Assembly (NCBI RefSeq): GCF_945873075.1
Contig: NZ_CAMCBS010000011.1
Location: 1 to 64,000, forward strand
From: an uncultured Moraxella sp.
Lineage (GTDB): Bacteria > Pseudomonadota > Gammaproteobacteria > Pseudomonadales > Moraxellaceae
Direction of reading: 5' to 3'
DNA: 64,000 nt
A program made the translations under genes and the position numbers. Each line of letters opens with the position of its first letter. Within the stretch, counting starts at the first letter, position 1. Below are positions 1-9,249 of this stretch, one piece after another. The notes under the pieces are model-generated. The model was given only the letters and a program-made list of their open reading frames with translations. It had not been told where the DNA came from and made no database searches.

Positions 1-127
1 CATTTGCCTTGCTGTGATTGGCAAAGCTATAATCACCATGTGTGTGCAGTAGCGGAGCGGCCTGTACCGTACTGGTAGATAGTAGTGCCGTTAGGGCGAG
101 CGATAATAAAGTCAGTTTGGTCTTCAT
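1..127 (-). CDS. Alanine/broad-spectrum amino-acid racemase paralogue, N-terminal part only
   Basis: This gene runs off the left edge, so only the first 42 codons are visible. They encode a Sec-type signal peptide (MKTKLTLLSLALTALLS..., cleavage likely after VQA) followed by PLLHTHGDYSFAN. This closely parallels the start of the complete racemase just upstream on the same strand (PMLHTLGNYSYAAN). The leader DNA is also alike: both have a CACAACCAAA stretch and an AAGGA-type ribosome site before ATGAAGACC. The two genes are therefore tandem duplicates. Function is inferred from the paralogue, because no catalytic residue is in view here. Confidence 0.75.
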   Translation of the reverse strand, partial: MKTKLTLLSLALTALLSTSTVQAAPLLHTHGDYSFANHSKAN

Positions 128-291
128 GATCCAGATCCTTTGGTTGTGAAAGAATTTGTTATTGTAACCAAATGCATCCGTTGAGTAAAGGGTGTGTTGT
201 ATTTTTATAAGTACGAAGGTGAAAAAAATTACGGATTAAGCAAAAGATTATCAAGAATTTACAATCAGCTTTTGGTAACTTTAAATAAAAA

Positions 292-322
292 ATGAACCAT
301 TAATCTAGGATTAATGGTTCAT
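292..322 (-). terminator. Intrinsic terminator of the complete racemase gene
   Basis: A perfect 14-bp inverted repeat (ATGAACCATTAATC with its complement, 3-nt loop) lies 37 bases past the racemase stop. On the minus strand it is followed by a T-rich run (TTTTTATTT). It separates the two tandem racemase genes. Confidence 0.8.
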
Positions 323-358
323 AAAAGGGCTTGCCAATCAAACTTGATTAAAGTTTGG

Positions 359-1600
359 TTATGGCTTAATCAGACGCGGATTTGAATTACCCCAAACAGA
401 ATATAAATCGGCGAGCAGTGCACCGTTTAATTCTTCAATCTCAGCTTGCGTGACTTCACTATCGCCTTGCTTACCAAAAAGCACCACTTCATCATTAATT
501 TTCACAGGTTGTTTTGCCATAATATCAGTCACATCGACCATGGTGGTGTTCATTGAAGTTTTACCGACCACAGGCGCGCGATGCCCATTGATGAGTACAT
601 GACCTTTATTACTAAAGATACGACGGTAGCCATCAGAGAAGCCAAGGGGTAGGTTGGCAAGATACGAATCGCGTGTCAATTCATAAGTGCCATCATAGCC
701 AATTTTTGTGCCTTTTGGATAAAAATGCACGGCGGCAACTTTTGATTTGAACTGCATGATTCGCTTTGATGGCAGTTCAACGCCGCCGACAGGATCGCCA
801 TACATCAAGCGACCAGGGCGCACCATATCCAAGCGGCTCTCAGGAACCAAAGCGGTAGCAAATGAATTGGCGGTATGCAGGGTTAATTTTTTGCGATCCA
901 ATTTGGCGGCTTTGATTAGCCAATCGGTTTGTTTATTGAACTGCGCCAAGCTTTCGCGAATAAATGCCTCATCTTCAAAAGCATAGTGCGTCATGATGCC
1001 TGTCATGTTCAGATTCGATAGCTTGGTGATGGCAATGGCATCTTTTTGACCTGCTTTGTTGCTCACATCCAGACCATTTCGACCCATGCCGCCTGCATTC
1101 AGTGCCAAGTGGAAGTTGATAACTTTACCATGTTTTTTGGCAATATTATCCAAAGTTTTGGCATGATCTAGGCTACCCACCAATTCGGTAATATCGTACG
1201 CAAGCGCAGATTCAACTTCGTCACCACTTGCGATACGAACGCGATTGATGATACCTTGATATCCATGCGCACGCGCAACACGCGCTTCTTCGTTACTGGT
1301 GACGGCAATGCATGATACGCCCAATTTGATGACGCTTGGCATCAGCAGATCGATGCCATGACCGTATGCATCACCTTTTAGAACGGCGCAGATTTTCGTC
1401 TCTTCACCTAGGGTCTGTCTAAGATTGGTGATATTATCTTCAAAAGCCTGAACATCGATCTCAAGATAGGCATTGGTGATGGCGTGATTGGCGGCGTAGC
1501 TGTAATTGCCAAGTGTATGCAGCATCGGTGCAGCATGAGTAGTGCCAACTGAAAGCGTGCCGAATAGTGCAAGAGCTAGAAAAGTAGGTCTGGTCTTCAT
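359..1600 (-). CDS. alr: Periplasmic alanine/broad-specificity amino-acid racemase
   Basis: This PLP-dependent fold-III racemase interconverts L- and D-alanine and, in exported family members, other amino acids. The N-terminus is a signal peptide (MKTRPTFLALALFGT..., cut after THA), so the enzyme should act in the periplasm. The cofactor-lysine motif AVLKGDAYGHG is at about residue 75. The second catalytic region IGYDGTYEL...LGFSDGYRR and the C-terminal MNTTMVDVTD motif of the beta domain are present. About 413 residues fits the exported group, which is longer than cytoplasmic Alr. A TTG start two codons upstream is possible, but ATG at 1600 is preferred: AAGGA sits 8 bases before it and the tandem paralogue begins at the same place. 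Whether it is alanine-specific or broad-spectrum cannot be read from sequence. Confidence 0.88.
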   Translation of the reverse strand: MKTRPTFLALALFGTLSVGTTHAAPMLHTLGNYSYAANHAITNAYLEIDVQAFEDNITNLRQTLGEETKICAVLKGDAYGHGIDLLMPSVIKLGVSCIAVTSNEEARVARAHGYQGIINRVRIASGDEVESALAYDITELVGSLDHAKTLDNIAKKHGKVINFHLALNAGGMGRNGLDVSNKAGQKDAIAITKLSNLNMTGIMTHYAFEDEAFIRESLAQFNKQTDWLIKAAKLDRKKLTLHTANSFATALVPESRLDMVRPGRLMYGDPVGGVELPSKRIMQFKSKVAAVHFYPKGTKIGYDGTYELTRDSYLANLPLGFSDGYRRIFSNKGHVLINGHRAPVVGKTSMNTTMVDVTDIMAKQPVKINDEVVLFGKQGDSEVTQAEIEELNGALLADLYSVWGNSNPRLIKP

Positions 1601-1705
1601 CTTCAAGTTCCTTTTGGTTGTGAATTATTGTAAAATTATAACCAACTGAAACCAGAATGTAAATAATGATATGTTATAAATTATAAAATTTTGACATAAA
1701 AACAA

Positions 1706-1732
1706 AAAATCCCAAGCCAAAGACTTGAGATT
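1706..1732 (-). terminator. Terminator of the tRNA-Val/tRNA-Asp unit
   Basis: On the minus strand just beyond tRNA-Asp there is a hairpin, AATCTCAAG...CTTGGGATT (8 of 9 pairs), followed by TTTTTTGTTTTT. Confidence 0.7.
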
Positions 1733-1757
1733 TAAAGTATCGCAATGCGATGAATAG

Positions 1758-1834
1758 TGGCGCAGCGGACGGGGCTCGAACCCGCGACCCCCGGCGTGAC
1801 AGGCCGGTATTCTAACCAACTGAACTACCGCTGC
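1758..1834 (-). tRNA. tRNA-Asp (anticodon GTC)
   Basis: The minus strand folds as a 77-nt tRNA. The acceptor stem is GCAGCGG/CCGCTGC, the D arm contains AGTTCAGTTGGTTAGAA, the anticodon loop is CTGTCAC (GTC, Asp), and the T arm contains GGTTCGAGCCC. The CCA end is encoded. It follows tRNA-Val after only 4 bases, so the two are cotranscribed. Confidence 0.96.
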
Positions 1835-1838
1835 ATAG

Positions 1839-1914
1839 TGGTGGGTGGTAACGGGATCGAACCGCTGACCCTCTGCTTGTAAGGCAGATGCTCTACCAAC
1901 TGAGCTAACCACCC
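1839..1914 (-). tRNA. tRNA-Val (anticodon TAC)
   Basis: This 76-nt cloverleaf on the minus strand has acceptor stem GGGTGGT/ACCACCC, D arm AGCTCAGTTGGTAGAGC, anticodon loop CTTACAA (TAC, Val), T arm GGTTCGATCCC and an encoded CCA. It is the first gene of the tRNA pair. Confidence 0.96.
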
Positions 1915-2343
1915 TAAAATGTCTTTTCCATCATTTGGAAAACTGATACTGTGTCAAGGTATCACATTTTAAGTTTTGAACCGTACACGCTAGATTATGT
2001 TGCTGTGTTCGTTCGTTGTGGTGCGTATTATATAGAAATTTACACAGGTGTCAAACATTTTTTGGCAAAAATTTGATAATTTTGTGATTAAGTTTATAAG
2101 TGTTTGATTTTTAAGATATAAAATTATACAATATTCATGTGGCGGTGTGTATTCTACAAAAGCTTAGCTAATCTATCTTGGTAATATGCGCAAATCTTGC
2201 AGTGGTATCATCAGTCATTGATCCCAAATCTGAGTGGCAACCACCAATTGACCAAACCAAGCACTGCTAAAATCATCCAAACTGTGCTAAAATAAGCGCA
2301 TTTTTCTATCTTTTACAGTATTCCAAGATTATCAGAGCAAGCC
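1915..2343. other. Intergenic region between the tRNA unit and mnmG
   Basis: This 429-base stretch separates the divergent tRNA unit and mnmG. The left half carries the strong tRNA promoter. The right half is AT-rich and has two TAAAAT boxes just upstream of mnmG (near 2258 and 2289) that could be -10 elements, but no convincing -35 at proper spacing. I see no coding sequence. Confidence 0.6.
2027..2054 (-). promoter_or_regulatory. Sigma-70 promoter of the tRNA-Val/tRNA-Asp unit
   Basis: The minus strand has a perfect -35 TTGACA (2049-2054), a 16-base spacer and a perfect -10 TATAAT (2027-2032). A GC-containing discriminator (ACGCAC) follows. It points at tRNA-Val about 110 bases downstream. 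The strength fits a stable-RNA promoter. Confidence 0.85.
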
Positions 2344-4242
2344 ATGAGCCAAAGCACTTATACTTATCCAAAAAAATATGATGTCATCGTCGTCGGTGGT
2401 GGTCATGCGGGCACCGAAGCGGCGCTGGCAGCTGCTCGCATGGGTGCAGCGACCATGCTGATTACCCATAATATCGAAACGCTGGGTCAGATGAGCTGTA
2501 ACCCCGCCATTGGTGGTATTGGTAAGTCGCATCTGGTGCGCGAAGTGGATGCGCTCGGCGGTGTGATGGCGCTGGCGACGGATAAGGCAGGTATTCAGTT
2601 TCGCGTTCTAAATAACCGAAAAGGGGCGGCAGTGCGCGCGACCCGTGCCCAAGCCGATCGTATCTTATATAAGGCGGCAATCCGCCATACACTCGAAAAT
2701 CAGCCAAACCTAGACTTATTCCAACAGCCTGTCGATGACATCATCGTCGAAAATGGCAAAGCGGTGGCGGTCGTGACAGCAACGGGTGTACGCTTTGATA
2801 CCCATGCGGTGGTGCTGACTTCGGGGACATTTTTGGGCGGGGTCATTCATGTGGGGCTTGAGCACCAAAGTGGTGGCCGTGCTGGGGATATGCCCGCCAT
2901 CCGCTTAGCGGATCGATTGCGTGAACTTAAGCTGCCTGTGGGTCGCCTAAAGACAGGTACACCTGCTCGTATCGATGCTCGCACAGTGGATTTTAGCGTG
3001 ATGACGGTGCAGCCGGGTGATACGCCGCTGCCGGTGATGAGCTATATGGGTGATGTGTCCATGCACCCAACCCAAGTGAACTGCTATATCACCCACACCA
3101 ACGAACGCACGCATGACATCATCCGTGAAAATCTCGACCGCAGCCCGATGTTCAGCGGTAAAATCGAAGGCGTCGGCCCACGCTATTGCCCATCGATCGA
3201 AGATAAAATTCATCGCTTTGCCGATAAAGATAGCCATCAGATTTTTATTGAGCCTGAAGGCTTGACCACGCATGAGCTATACCCAAATGGCATCTCAACG
3301 AGCCTGCCTTTTGATGTGCAAGTCGCCTTTATTCACAGTATGAAAGGGCTTGAAAATGCACACATCACACGTCCCGGCTACGCCATTGAGTATGATTATT
3401 TTGACCCACAAAATCTAAAGCCAACCTTAGAAACCAAATCCATCGAACAGCTGTATTTTGCGGGGCAAATCAACGGCACGACAGGCTATGAAGAAGCGGC
3501 GGCGCAGGGGCTATTGGCAGGGATTAATGCTGCTTTATCCAGTCAAGATAAAGAGTTTTGGACGCCTAAGCGTAATGAAGCCTATCTTGGCGTACTGGTC
3601 GATGATTTGATTACGCATGGCACCAAAGAGCCGTATCGTATGTTCACCAGCCGTGCTGAGCATCGCTTGCTACTGCGTGAAGACAATGCCGACCAGCGTT
3701 TGACCGCCATCGGTCGCAAGCTTGGCTTGATTGATGATGAACGCTGGGCGAAATTTAATCAAAAAATGGATGCCATCGCATCAGAAAGCGCACGCCTACA
3801 AGAGATTTGGGCAACGCCAAACAACGCCATCGGTAAGGCATTTATGGCAAATACCGATGAAGTATTGACCAAAGAAAATACCTTGCTTGATTTGCTCAAG
3901 CGTCCCAATATCAGCTTTGGCGATATTGCCAAAGTCGCCGATAGCACGGTGAGTAGCGAAGTAGGCGAGCAGATTGAGATTGCCGTGAAATACGCAGGCT
4001 ATATCGACCGCCAAAATGACGAAATCGAGCAGATGAAACGCCTTGAAAATACGCCATTGCCGATGGATTTTGACTATACGACTGTGTCAGGCTTGTCCAA
4101 TGAAATCGTACAAAAGCTAAGCCAAGTGCGACCTGCGACACTTGCCCAAGCATCTCGTATCAGTGGCGTGACACCTGCAGCAGTGAGCCTGCTTGCGATG
4201 ACGATTAAAAAACTCAAAAAACAACAAGAAATCTTGTCATAA
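2344..4242 (+). CDS. mnmG: tRNA uridine-5-carboxymethylaminomethyl modification enzyme MnmG (GidA)
   Basis: With MnmE, this FAD enzyme installs the carboxymethylaminomethyl group at U34 of several tRNAs in the cytoplasm. The N-terminal dinucleotide fold [12 protein letters not shown] (about residues 16-27) binds FAD. The family blocks [42 protein letters not shown] and [18 protein letters not shown] are all present. The C-terminal helical region (after about residue 460, including [16 protein letters not shown]) is the MnmE and tRNA binding part. At 632 residues it is full length. It is followed by its own terminator. No partner gene is nearby, which is usual for this gene. Confidence 0.97.
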   Translation: MSQSTYTYPKKYDVIVVGGGHAGTEAALAAARMGAATMLITHNIETLGQMSCNPAIGGIGKSHLVREVDALGGVMALATDKAGIQFRVLNNRKGAAVRATRAQADRILYKAAIRHTLENQPNLDLFQQPVDDIIVENGKAVAVVTATGVRFDTHAVVLTSGTFLGGVIHVGLEHQSGGRAGDMPAIRLADRLRELKLPVGRLKTGTPARIDARTVDFSVMTVQPGDTPLPVMSYMGDVSMHPTQVNCYITHTNERTHDIIRENLDRSPMFSGKIEGVGPRYCPSIEDKIHRFADKDSHQIFIEPEGLTTHELYPNGISTSLPFDVQVAFIHSMKGLENAHITRPGYAIEYDYFDPQNLKPTLETKSIEQLYFAGQINGTTGYEEAAAQGLLAGINAALSSQDKEFWTPKRNEAYLGVLVDDLITHGTKEPYRMFTSRAEHRLLLREDNADQRLTAIGRKLGLIDDERWAKFNQKMDAIASESARLQEIWATPNNAIGKAFMANTDEVLTKENTLLDLLKRPNISFGDIAKVADSTVSSEVGEQIEIAVKYAGYIDRQNDEIEQMKRLENTPLPMDFDYTTVSGLSNEIVQKLSQVRPATLAQASRISGVTPAAVSLLAMTIKKLKKQQEILS

Positions 4243-4246
4243 TCAT

Positions 4247-4275
4247 AAGGGCTGAAGTGCATTCAGCCCTTTTAT
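4247..4275 (+). terminator. Terminator after mnmG
   Basis: Perfect 10-bp stem AAGGGCTGAA/TTCAGCCCTT with loop GTGCA, followed by TTATTT, five bases past the mnmG stop. Confidence 0.85.
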
Positions 4276-4306
4276 TTGTCAATTCAATCAGCCAAAAGAG
4301 AACATT

Positions 4307-5263
4307 ATGCTTGATGCCATCATTTTTGCCATTTCAATCACCCTGCCCAATCTGATTTTGATGGGGCTTGGGTTTATGATGCAAAAACGCAATGTCATCA
4401 ATCCAGGCTTTATTGAAGTAGCGTCAAAAATGGTGTTTAGTTATTGCTTACCATGTTTGTTGTTTTTTAGTGTGATAAAAAGCGATGTGGATTATGCCAA
4501 GCAGGTTAATCTGTTGACCGCAGGGCTTGCGTGTACTTTTGCATTGTTTATCTTGGCTGAACTGTATGCCAAGTTTTTGGTCAAGGATGTGGCGGATAAA
4601 GGGGTGTTTGTGCAAGGAGTGTTTCGCTCCAATATGGCGATTATGTCGCTGGCGGTGGTGTCGAACGCCTATGGCAACGAAGGGCTTGGTATCGGTGCGG
4701 TGTATATGGGTGTGCTGACCATCGTGTATAATATTTTGGCGGTGATTACGCTATCACGCACCATGCAAAGTGGTGGCGGATTTGTCCATCAAGCCAAAGA
4801 TGTGCTACTGCATATTATCAAAAATCCCTTAATTATCGCTCTGGTTTCTGCATTTGGCTATAAGGCATTGGCATTGCCTGAGTTGCCAAAATTCGCTTAT
4901 AAAACCGGTGAGCTACTCGGTGCAGTTGCTTTGCCGTTGGCACTCATCTGCGCAGGTGCGACGCTCAATGTCAAATCCATGCTGTCATTATCAGGGGTGT
5001 CGATGCAGGCGAGTATCGGGCGAATTGTGGTTGCGCCACTCATGGCGGTGGCATTTGGATTGGCGTTCAATCTTGCACCGATTGAGATGGGTGTGCTGTT
5101 TTTGATGGTGGCAAGCCCTGCGGCAGCGGCAAGCTATGTGATGGCAAAGGCAATGGGCGGTAATGATGTGCTGGCTGCCAATATCTTAGGCTTTACCACC
5201 GTGGTGAGTATGCTTGGCATGGCGGTCGGTATGGCGATGCTACGGATTATGGGCTTGGCGTAG
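4307..5263 (+). CDS. AEC-family membrane transporter
   Basis: This is a predicted auxin-efflux-carrier-type permease (AEC family, relatives include malonate transporter MdcF). The 318 residues form about ten hydrophobic segments in two halves: segments from residue 3 to 160, a short hydrophilic linker (QSGGGFVHQAKD), then a second bundle. Family-like features are CLPCLLFFSVI in segment 2 and ASPAAAASYVMAKAMGG near the C-terminus. It sits in the inner membrane, but the substrate cannot be deduced. The start has AAGAGA 7 bases upstream. It lies downstream of the mnmG terminator and converges on sbcC. Confidence 0.85.
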   Translation: MLDAIIFAISITLPNLILMGLGFMMQKRNVINPGFIEVASKMVFSYCLPCLLFFSVIKSDVDYAKQVNLLTAGLACTFALFILAELYAKFLVKDVADKGVFVQGVFRSNMAIMSLAVVSNAYGNEGLGIGAVYMGVLTIVYNILAVITLSRTMQSGGGFVHQAKDVLLHIIKNPLIIALVSAFGYKALALPELPKFAYKTGELLGAVALPLALICAGATLNVKSMLSLSGVSMQASIGRIVVAPLMAVAFGLAFNLAPIEMGVLFLMVASPAAAASYVMAKAMGGNDVLAANILGFTTVVSMLGMAVGMAMLRIMGLA

Positions 5264-5320
5264 GGTATAGGGTGTGGTAAATTAAACTGAATGAACTGTA
5301 ATTATCGTTATAGCCATAAT

Positions 5321-5345
5321 CATTGATTAGTGATAGTAATCAATG
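5321..5345. terminator. Possible bidirectional terminator between the AEC gene and sbcC
   Basis: 9-bp perfect inverted repeat CATTGATTA/TAATCAATG with a 7-base loop between convergent genes. There is no strong T-run on either side, so its activity is uncertain. Confidence 0.4.
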
Positions 5346-5373
5346 GCAAAATAAATATCTAGCATTCCAAAGT

Positions 5374-8300
5374 TTAATCCAACCGACTGACACCGGCACC
5401 ACTCATCACGCTTGTGCCACCGGCACGCTTTTCGATGATGATTTGGGTATCGATACGCTCTTTTAGGCTTGCGACATGGCTGATGATACCGATGCTTTTA
5501 CCGCTTTGTTGGAGCTCAAATAGGGTGCTAAGCGCCATATCAAGTGCAGTTTCATCAAGCGTGCCAAAGCCTTCATCCAAAAATAGCGACTCAATCTGCA
5601 TCTGCCGACTATTAATCTGTGATAAACCAAGCGCAAGCGCTAGACTCACCATAAATGTCTCGCCACCTGACAAATTTTTGCTGCTGCGTACCACATCGCC
5701 TTGATGCAAATCCGTGACCAAAATCTCAAGCGCCTTGCCACTGTCTGCATTTTGGGTTAATAGATAGCGATCATTCATTTTTTGTAAAATATGATTGGCG
5801 TGATATAGCACCAAATCCAGCGTTAAGCCCTGCACAAAGTTACGATACTTGCGACCATCTGCCGAGCCAATAAGCACATCTAACTTCGCCCAAATTTCAT
5901 TTTGTACCTTTTGCTGATCGATTTGTTCAATTAGCGCTTGTTGATAATGGCGGTTTTGCTCTTCGGTGTCTTTTTTGGTGCTAAGCTCACCGATTTTTTG
6001 GTGCAATAAGGCTTGTTCATCTTTGAGCTGACTGACGGTCTTTTGTAGCTGTAGCAGATTAATCTCATGGATAGTTGGATGATTTTTTTGTAATTCATCT
6101 AAACTATTAACACGATCTTGATAAGTGATTTTGGCAAGTTGATGCGCCTGCTCAAGTGCTTGCAAGGTCTCATCGAGTGCCTGCATCGCATCTTTATCAA
6201 GCTGTACTGCCACAAACTGTACTTCATCATCAAACAAAGAATCCGATAGCTTATCTTGCCAAAGTTTCCCTGCTTGTTGCAGTTTTTTGTGTAGCTGAGC
6301 GACTTGTTCGCCTTGATGCTTGATGCCGAGTGACGCTTGCTCAAGTGTGAGTTTGGCCGTCTGATAGGCTTGTTCACTTTGGTTAAGCTGTGCTTGATGA
6401 TGGCTAATAGCAGATTGTAGTGCATTTTCTACATCATCAACACTTGCATCACCAAGTAGGGCGTACCGTTGCTCGTTTTGAGTTTGCAGAATTTTTTGAT
6501 ACTCATCTCGCTGAGTATCCAAGCTATGACAAGCCGATTCAAGCGTTTGTTGTTCAGCCATCAATGCATTTAATCGGGTTTGATGTTCAATCTGCTCATG
6601 GGTCAGTGTGGTTTTTTGGGCTGATAACTGCTCATAAGTCTCGTATTGCTTAGTAAGATTATGTTGATAATTATTAATCAAAGATAACAAATCATCAATG
6701 GCATCAGCACCGATATCTACAATCATCTGACTAGGCGATGCAGTCCAATCATCCACCGATATCTGCTCTGTGATGGTGCATTGACTGCGAATCTCACCTT
6801 GCCACTGATGATAAGATTGGCAATCAATGCCAAATGCACCAAGCTCATCTGTCAGTGTATTCATGATGTCAAATTGTGCAGTCAGTTCACTTTGGATGCT
6901 GATAATCTGCGCCAGATATCCTGCGATTTGGGATTTGAGCGATGTACCTTCGGCGATGATATGCTCATGCTGCACAGTCAAGGTCGCAAGATTGGATTGG
7001 CTATCTTTGATCTGATAAATCAGCCCATGCACTTGTTGTTTGAGCCCGTCTTTATGAGTCAAATCCTGTAGTAATGCTTCATAATCTTCTTCAAGTTGTA
7101 AGTAGCTTGGCAATGGCTTATCTGAATGATACTGCGCCCAAATCCCGATCATCTGCTCAGAGAGCTGTTGACACTGATCTTTGGTCTGCCCGCTTGTCGC
7201 TGACAGTGTGCTGATTTTGGTTTCTAGCGTATGAATATTTAGTAAATCTTGATTGATTTCATCTTGTAGATTGGTCGTGATGATAAGTTGTGCATCCAGC
7301 TTATCTTTAGCGATTTGCGCATCATCATCGCTTGGCTGTGTGCCATTATGCTTATATGGATGTGTCGTCGAACCGCACAATGGGCAAGGATGACCGTCGC
7401 TCAGCTTATCAAACTGCAACTTCATGTGTATCAGCTGTTTTTTGGTTTCATATGCATCGCTAAGTGCATTTTGCAGCGCCATCACATCAGTCAGTGCTTG
7501 CTGTTTGCTTGCGATATCATGCTTGGCATTATTTAGCTGATTTTGCTCATTATAGATAGCTTCATCAAGCTTGGCCATTTCAGCCATCAATGCTTGATGA
7601 TTGTGTGTATGAGCAATGAGCTGTTCGTAGTGATGTGCTTGTTGTTGCAGATGCTTTAGCTGATTATCAAGTTTGGTTAAATATTCTTGATAATTATCCG
7701 TAGTATCAATCGCGCTTAAGCCCAAGATGCTCGCAAGCGTACCTTGTTGTGATGCCAGTGCATTTTGTACATCTGCAATTTTGTCTTTTACCGATTTGTA
7801 CGCTTCACGTTTGGCTAAGCGATTGGTATTGGCTTGATGTAGATCCTGATGTGCTTTTGCTAGATGCCCGTATTGCTTACTGATATAGGCTTTTGTATCG
7901 CTGATTTTGCTGGAACTATGCTTAAGATAGTTAATCTTGTCTAATAAATACTCATCTTGTTCATCAGCCATTAGTTGCTGCTGAAGTTGGGTGAGTGCAT
8001 CGCTGATGCTTTCGACTTTTGACTGCGTCTCTGTGATATGCTTACTATTTTCTGCATAAGATTGCTGCCTATCTCTATACTGTGCGTCGCACTGATTTAG
8101 ACTTTGCTGTGTCAGTGCAATCTGTTGATCCAACTTGCGTGCATCCGTGATGGCAGGTTTTTTGTCATTTAGTGCTTTCACCGCCCGCTCATAATCCTGC
8201 TTATGCTGTGCTAGCTGATTGTTATACGCATCCAGTTGTGCGGTGAATTGTGGCAGTTGATTATTGAGATTAATTAAAGACTGATTGGCTGTATCATGGT

Positions 8301-9225
8301 CGCTTTTAAGCTCATAATACTGCTGATAAAAGGGTAAAATCTCAAAAGCATGCTTTGCTTTATCAAGCCTAGCCTTATCATCAGCAAAGTTATCGAGCTT
8401 ATCTTGGCTGTCATTCAATTTGGCTTGCCAATGACATATCTCATCATGTAGCTTTTGATAGTGATTGGCAGTATTTAGCTCATTTTCATAATTATTTAGC
8501 TGTTTGGCAAGTGTCTCGCTGTGTGCTTGAGCTTGATTAAGCTCGCCAATCAGTGCATCAAAAGTCGCTTGATCCATGCAATTGACTTCACCAAGTCGTG
8601 TCGTTAGCTGTTTGAGCGTAAGTGCCTGCTCTTTATTCTTCTCAAAGGCAAGCTTACCAATCTCGGCATAAATCTGCGTGCCGGTAATCTGCTCCAAAAT
8701 TGCACCGCGCTCACTAGCTTCAGCTTGCAAAAACGCCGAAAAATCCCCCTGAACCAGCATCACCGAACGAGTGAACTGCTCTTTATTCATCCCCAAGATT
8801 TCGATGATTTTTTTCTCGACATTGCTGGCTTTTTCTTCAATAATCTTGCCGGTATCATCTTGAGTACTACTTAATAATGATAATTCACGGACAATGGGCT
8901 GCAGCTTGCCATTGGGGTTTTTATTAGCTCGGCGCTGTGACCAATACGCACGGTACACCGTTTTATTGACTTGAAAAATCACTTCACTCGATGCAAAAGC
9001 CGTGCCGATACTCATCAGCTCATTGTGCGATGCTGAGACTGTGACACGGGGCGTCTCACCATACAGTGCCAAACAAATCGCATCAAGCACTGTGGTCTTG
9101 CCTGCGCCTGTCGCACCCGTGATGGCAAATAACGCATTGGCATCAAAGGCAGGGTCTTCAAAATTAATCTGCCATTTGCCTTTGAGCGAGTTGATATTTT
9201 CAAAGCTAAGCTTAATAATTTTCAT
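5374..9225 (-). CDS. sbcC: Nuclease complex ATPase subunit SbcC (Rad50-like)
   Basis: This SMC-like ATPase partners with the SbcD nuclease to open hairpins and trim protein-blocked DNA ends. The Walker A GATGAGKTT is at about residues 37-45. Two very long Gln/Leu-rich coiled coils flank a zinc hook, CPLCG, near residue 614. The C-terminal half has the ABC signature LSGGETF (about 1185) and Walker B SLFLDEGFGTLDE (about 1211). At 1283 residues it is longer than the E. coli protein (about 1048), the difference lying in the coils. sbcD ends 24 bases upstream, so the two form an operon transcribed sbcD-sbcC. Confidence 0.95.
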   Translation of the reverse strand: MKIIKLSFENINSLKGKWQINFEDPAFDANALFAITGATGAGKTTVLDAICLALYGETPRVTVSASHNELMSIGTAFASSEVIFQVNKTVYRAYWSQRRANKNPNGKLQPIVRELSLLSSTQDDTGKIIEEKASNVEKKIIEILGMNKEQFTRSVMLVQGDFSAFLQAEASERGAILEQITGTQIYAEIGKLAFEKNKEQALTLKQLTTRLGEVNCMDQATFDALIGELNQAQAHSETLAKQLNNYENELNTANHYQKLHDEICHWQAKLNDSQDKLDNFADDKARLDKAKHAFEILPFYQQYYELKSDHDTANQSLINLNNQLPQFTAQLDAYNNQLAQHKQDYERAVKALNDKKPAITDARKLDQQIALTQQSLNQCDAQYRDRQQSYAENSKHITETQSKVESISDALTQLQQQLMADEQDEYLLDKINYLKHSSSKISDTKAYISKQYGHLAKAHQDLHQANTNRLAKREAYKSVKDKIADVQNALASQQGTLASILGLSAIDTTDNYQEYLTKLDNQLKHLQQQAHHYEQLIAHTHNHQALMAEMAKLDEAIYNEQNQLNNAKHDIASKQQALTDVMALQNALSDAYETKKQLIHMKLQFDKLSDGHPCPLCGSTTHPYKHNGTQPSDDDAQIAKDKLDAQLIITTNLQDEINQDLLNIHTLETKISTLSATSGQTKDQCQQLSEQMIGIWAQYHSDKPLPSYLQLEEDYEALLQDLTHKDGLKQQVHGLIYQIKDSQSNLATLTVQHEHIIAEGTSLKSQIAGYLAQIISIQSELTAQFDIMNTLTDELGAFGIDCQSYHQWQGEIRSQCTITEQISVDDWTASPSQMIVDIGADAIDDLLSLINNYQHNLTKQYETYEQLSAQKTTLTHEQIEHQTRLNALMAEQQTLESACHSLDTQRDEYQKILQTQNEQRYALLGDASVDDVENALQSAISHHQAQLNQSEQAYQTAKLTLEQASLGIKHQGEQVAQLHKKLQQAGKLWQDKLSDSLFDDEVQFVAVQLDKDAMQALDETLQALEQAHQLAKITYQDRVNSLDELQKNHPTIHEINLLQLQKTVSQLKDEQALLHQKIGELSTKKDTEEQNRHYQQALIEQIDQQKVQNEIWAKLDVLIGSADGRKYRNFVQGLTLDLVLYHANHILQKMNDRYLLTQNADSGKALEILVTDLHQGDVVRSSKNLSGGETFMVSLALALGLSQINSRQMQIESLFLDEGFGTLDETALDMALSTLFELQQSGKSIGIISHVASLKERIDTQIIIEKRAGGTSVMSGAGVSRLD

Positions 9226-9249
9226 TGTCTGTCCGTGTATGTATATCGG

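Noticed and set aside
1625-1912. 95-codon minus-strand open frame over the tRNA genes
   Set aside because: It is a read-through of two tRNA genes and not protein coding.
2238-2292. TTGACC plus TAAAAT as mnmG promoter
   Set aside because: Spacer is about 14 bases, too short; no other good pair was found.
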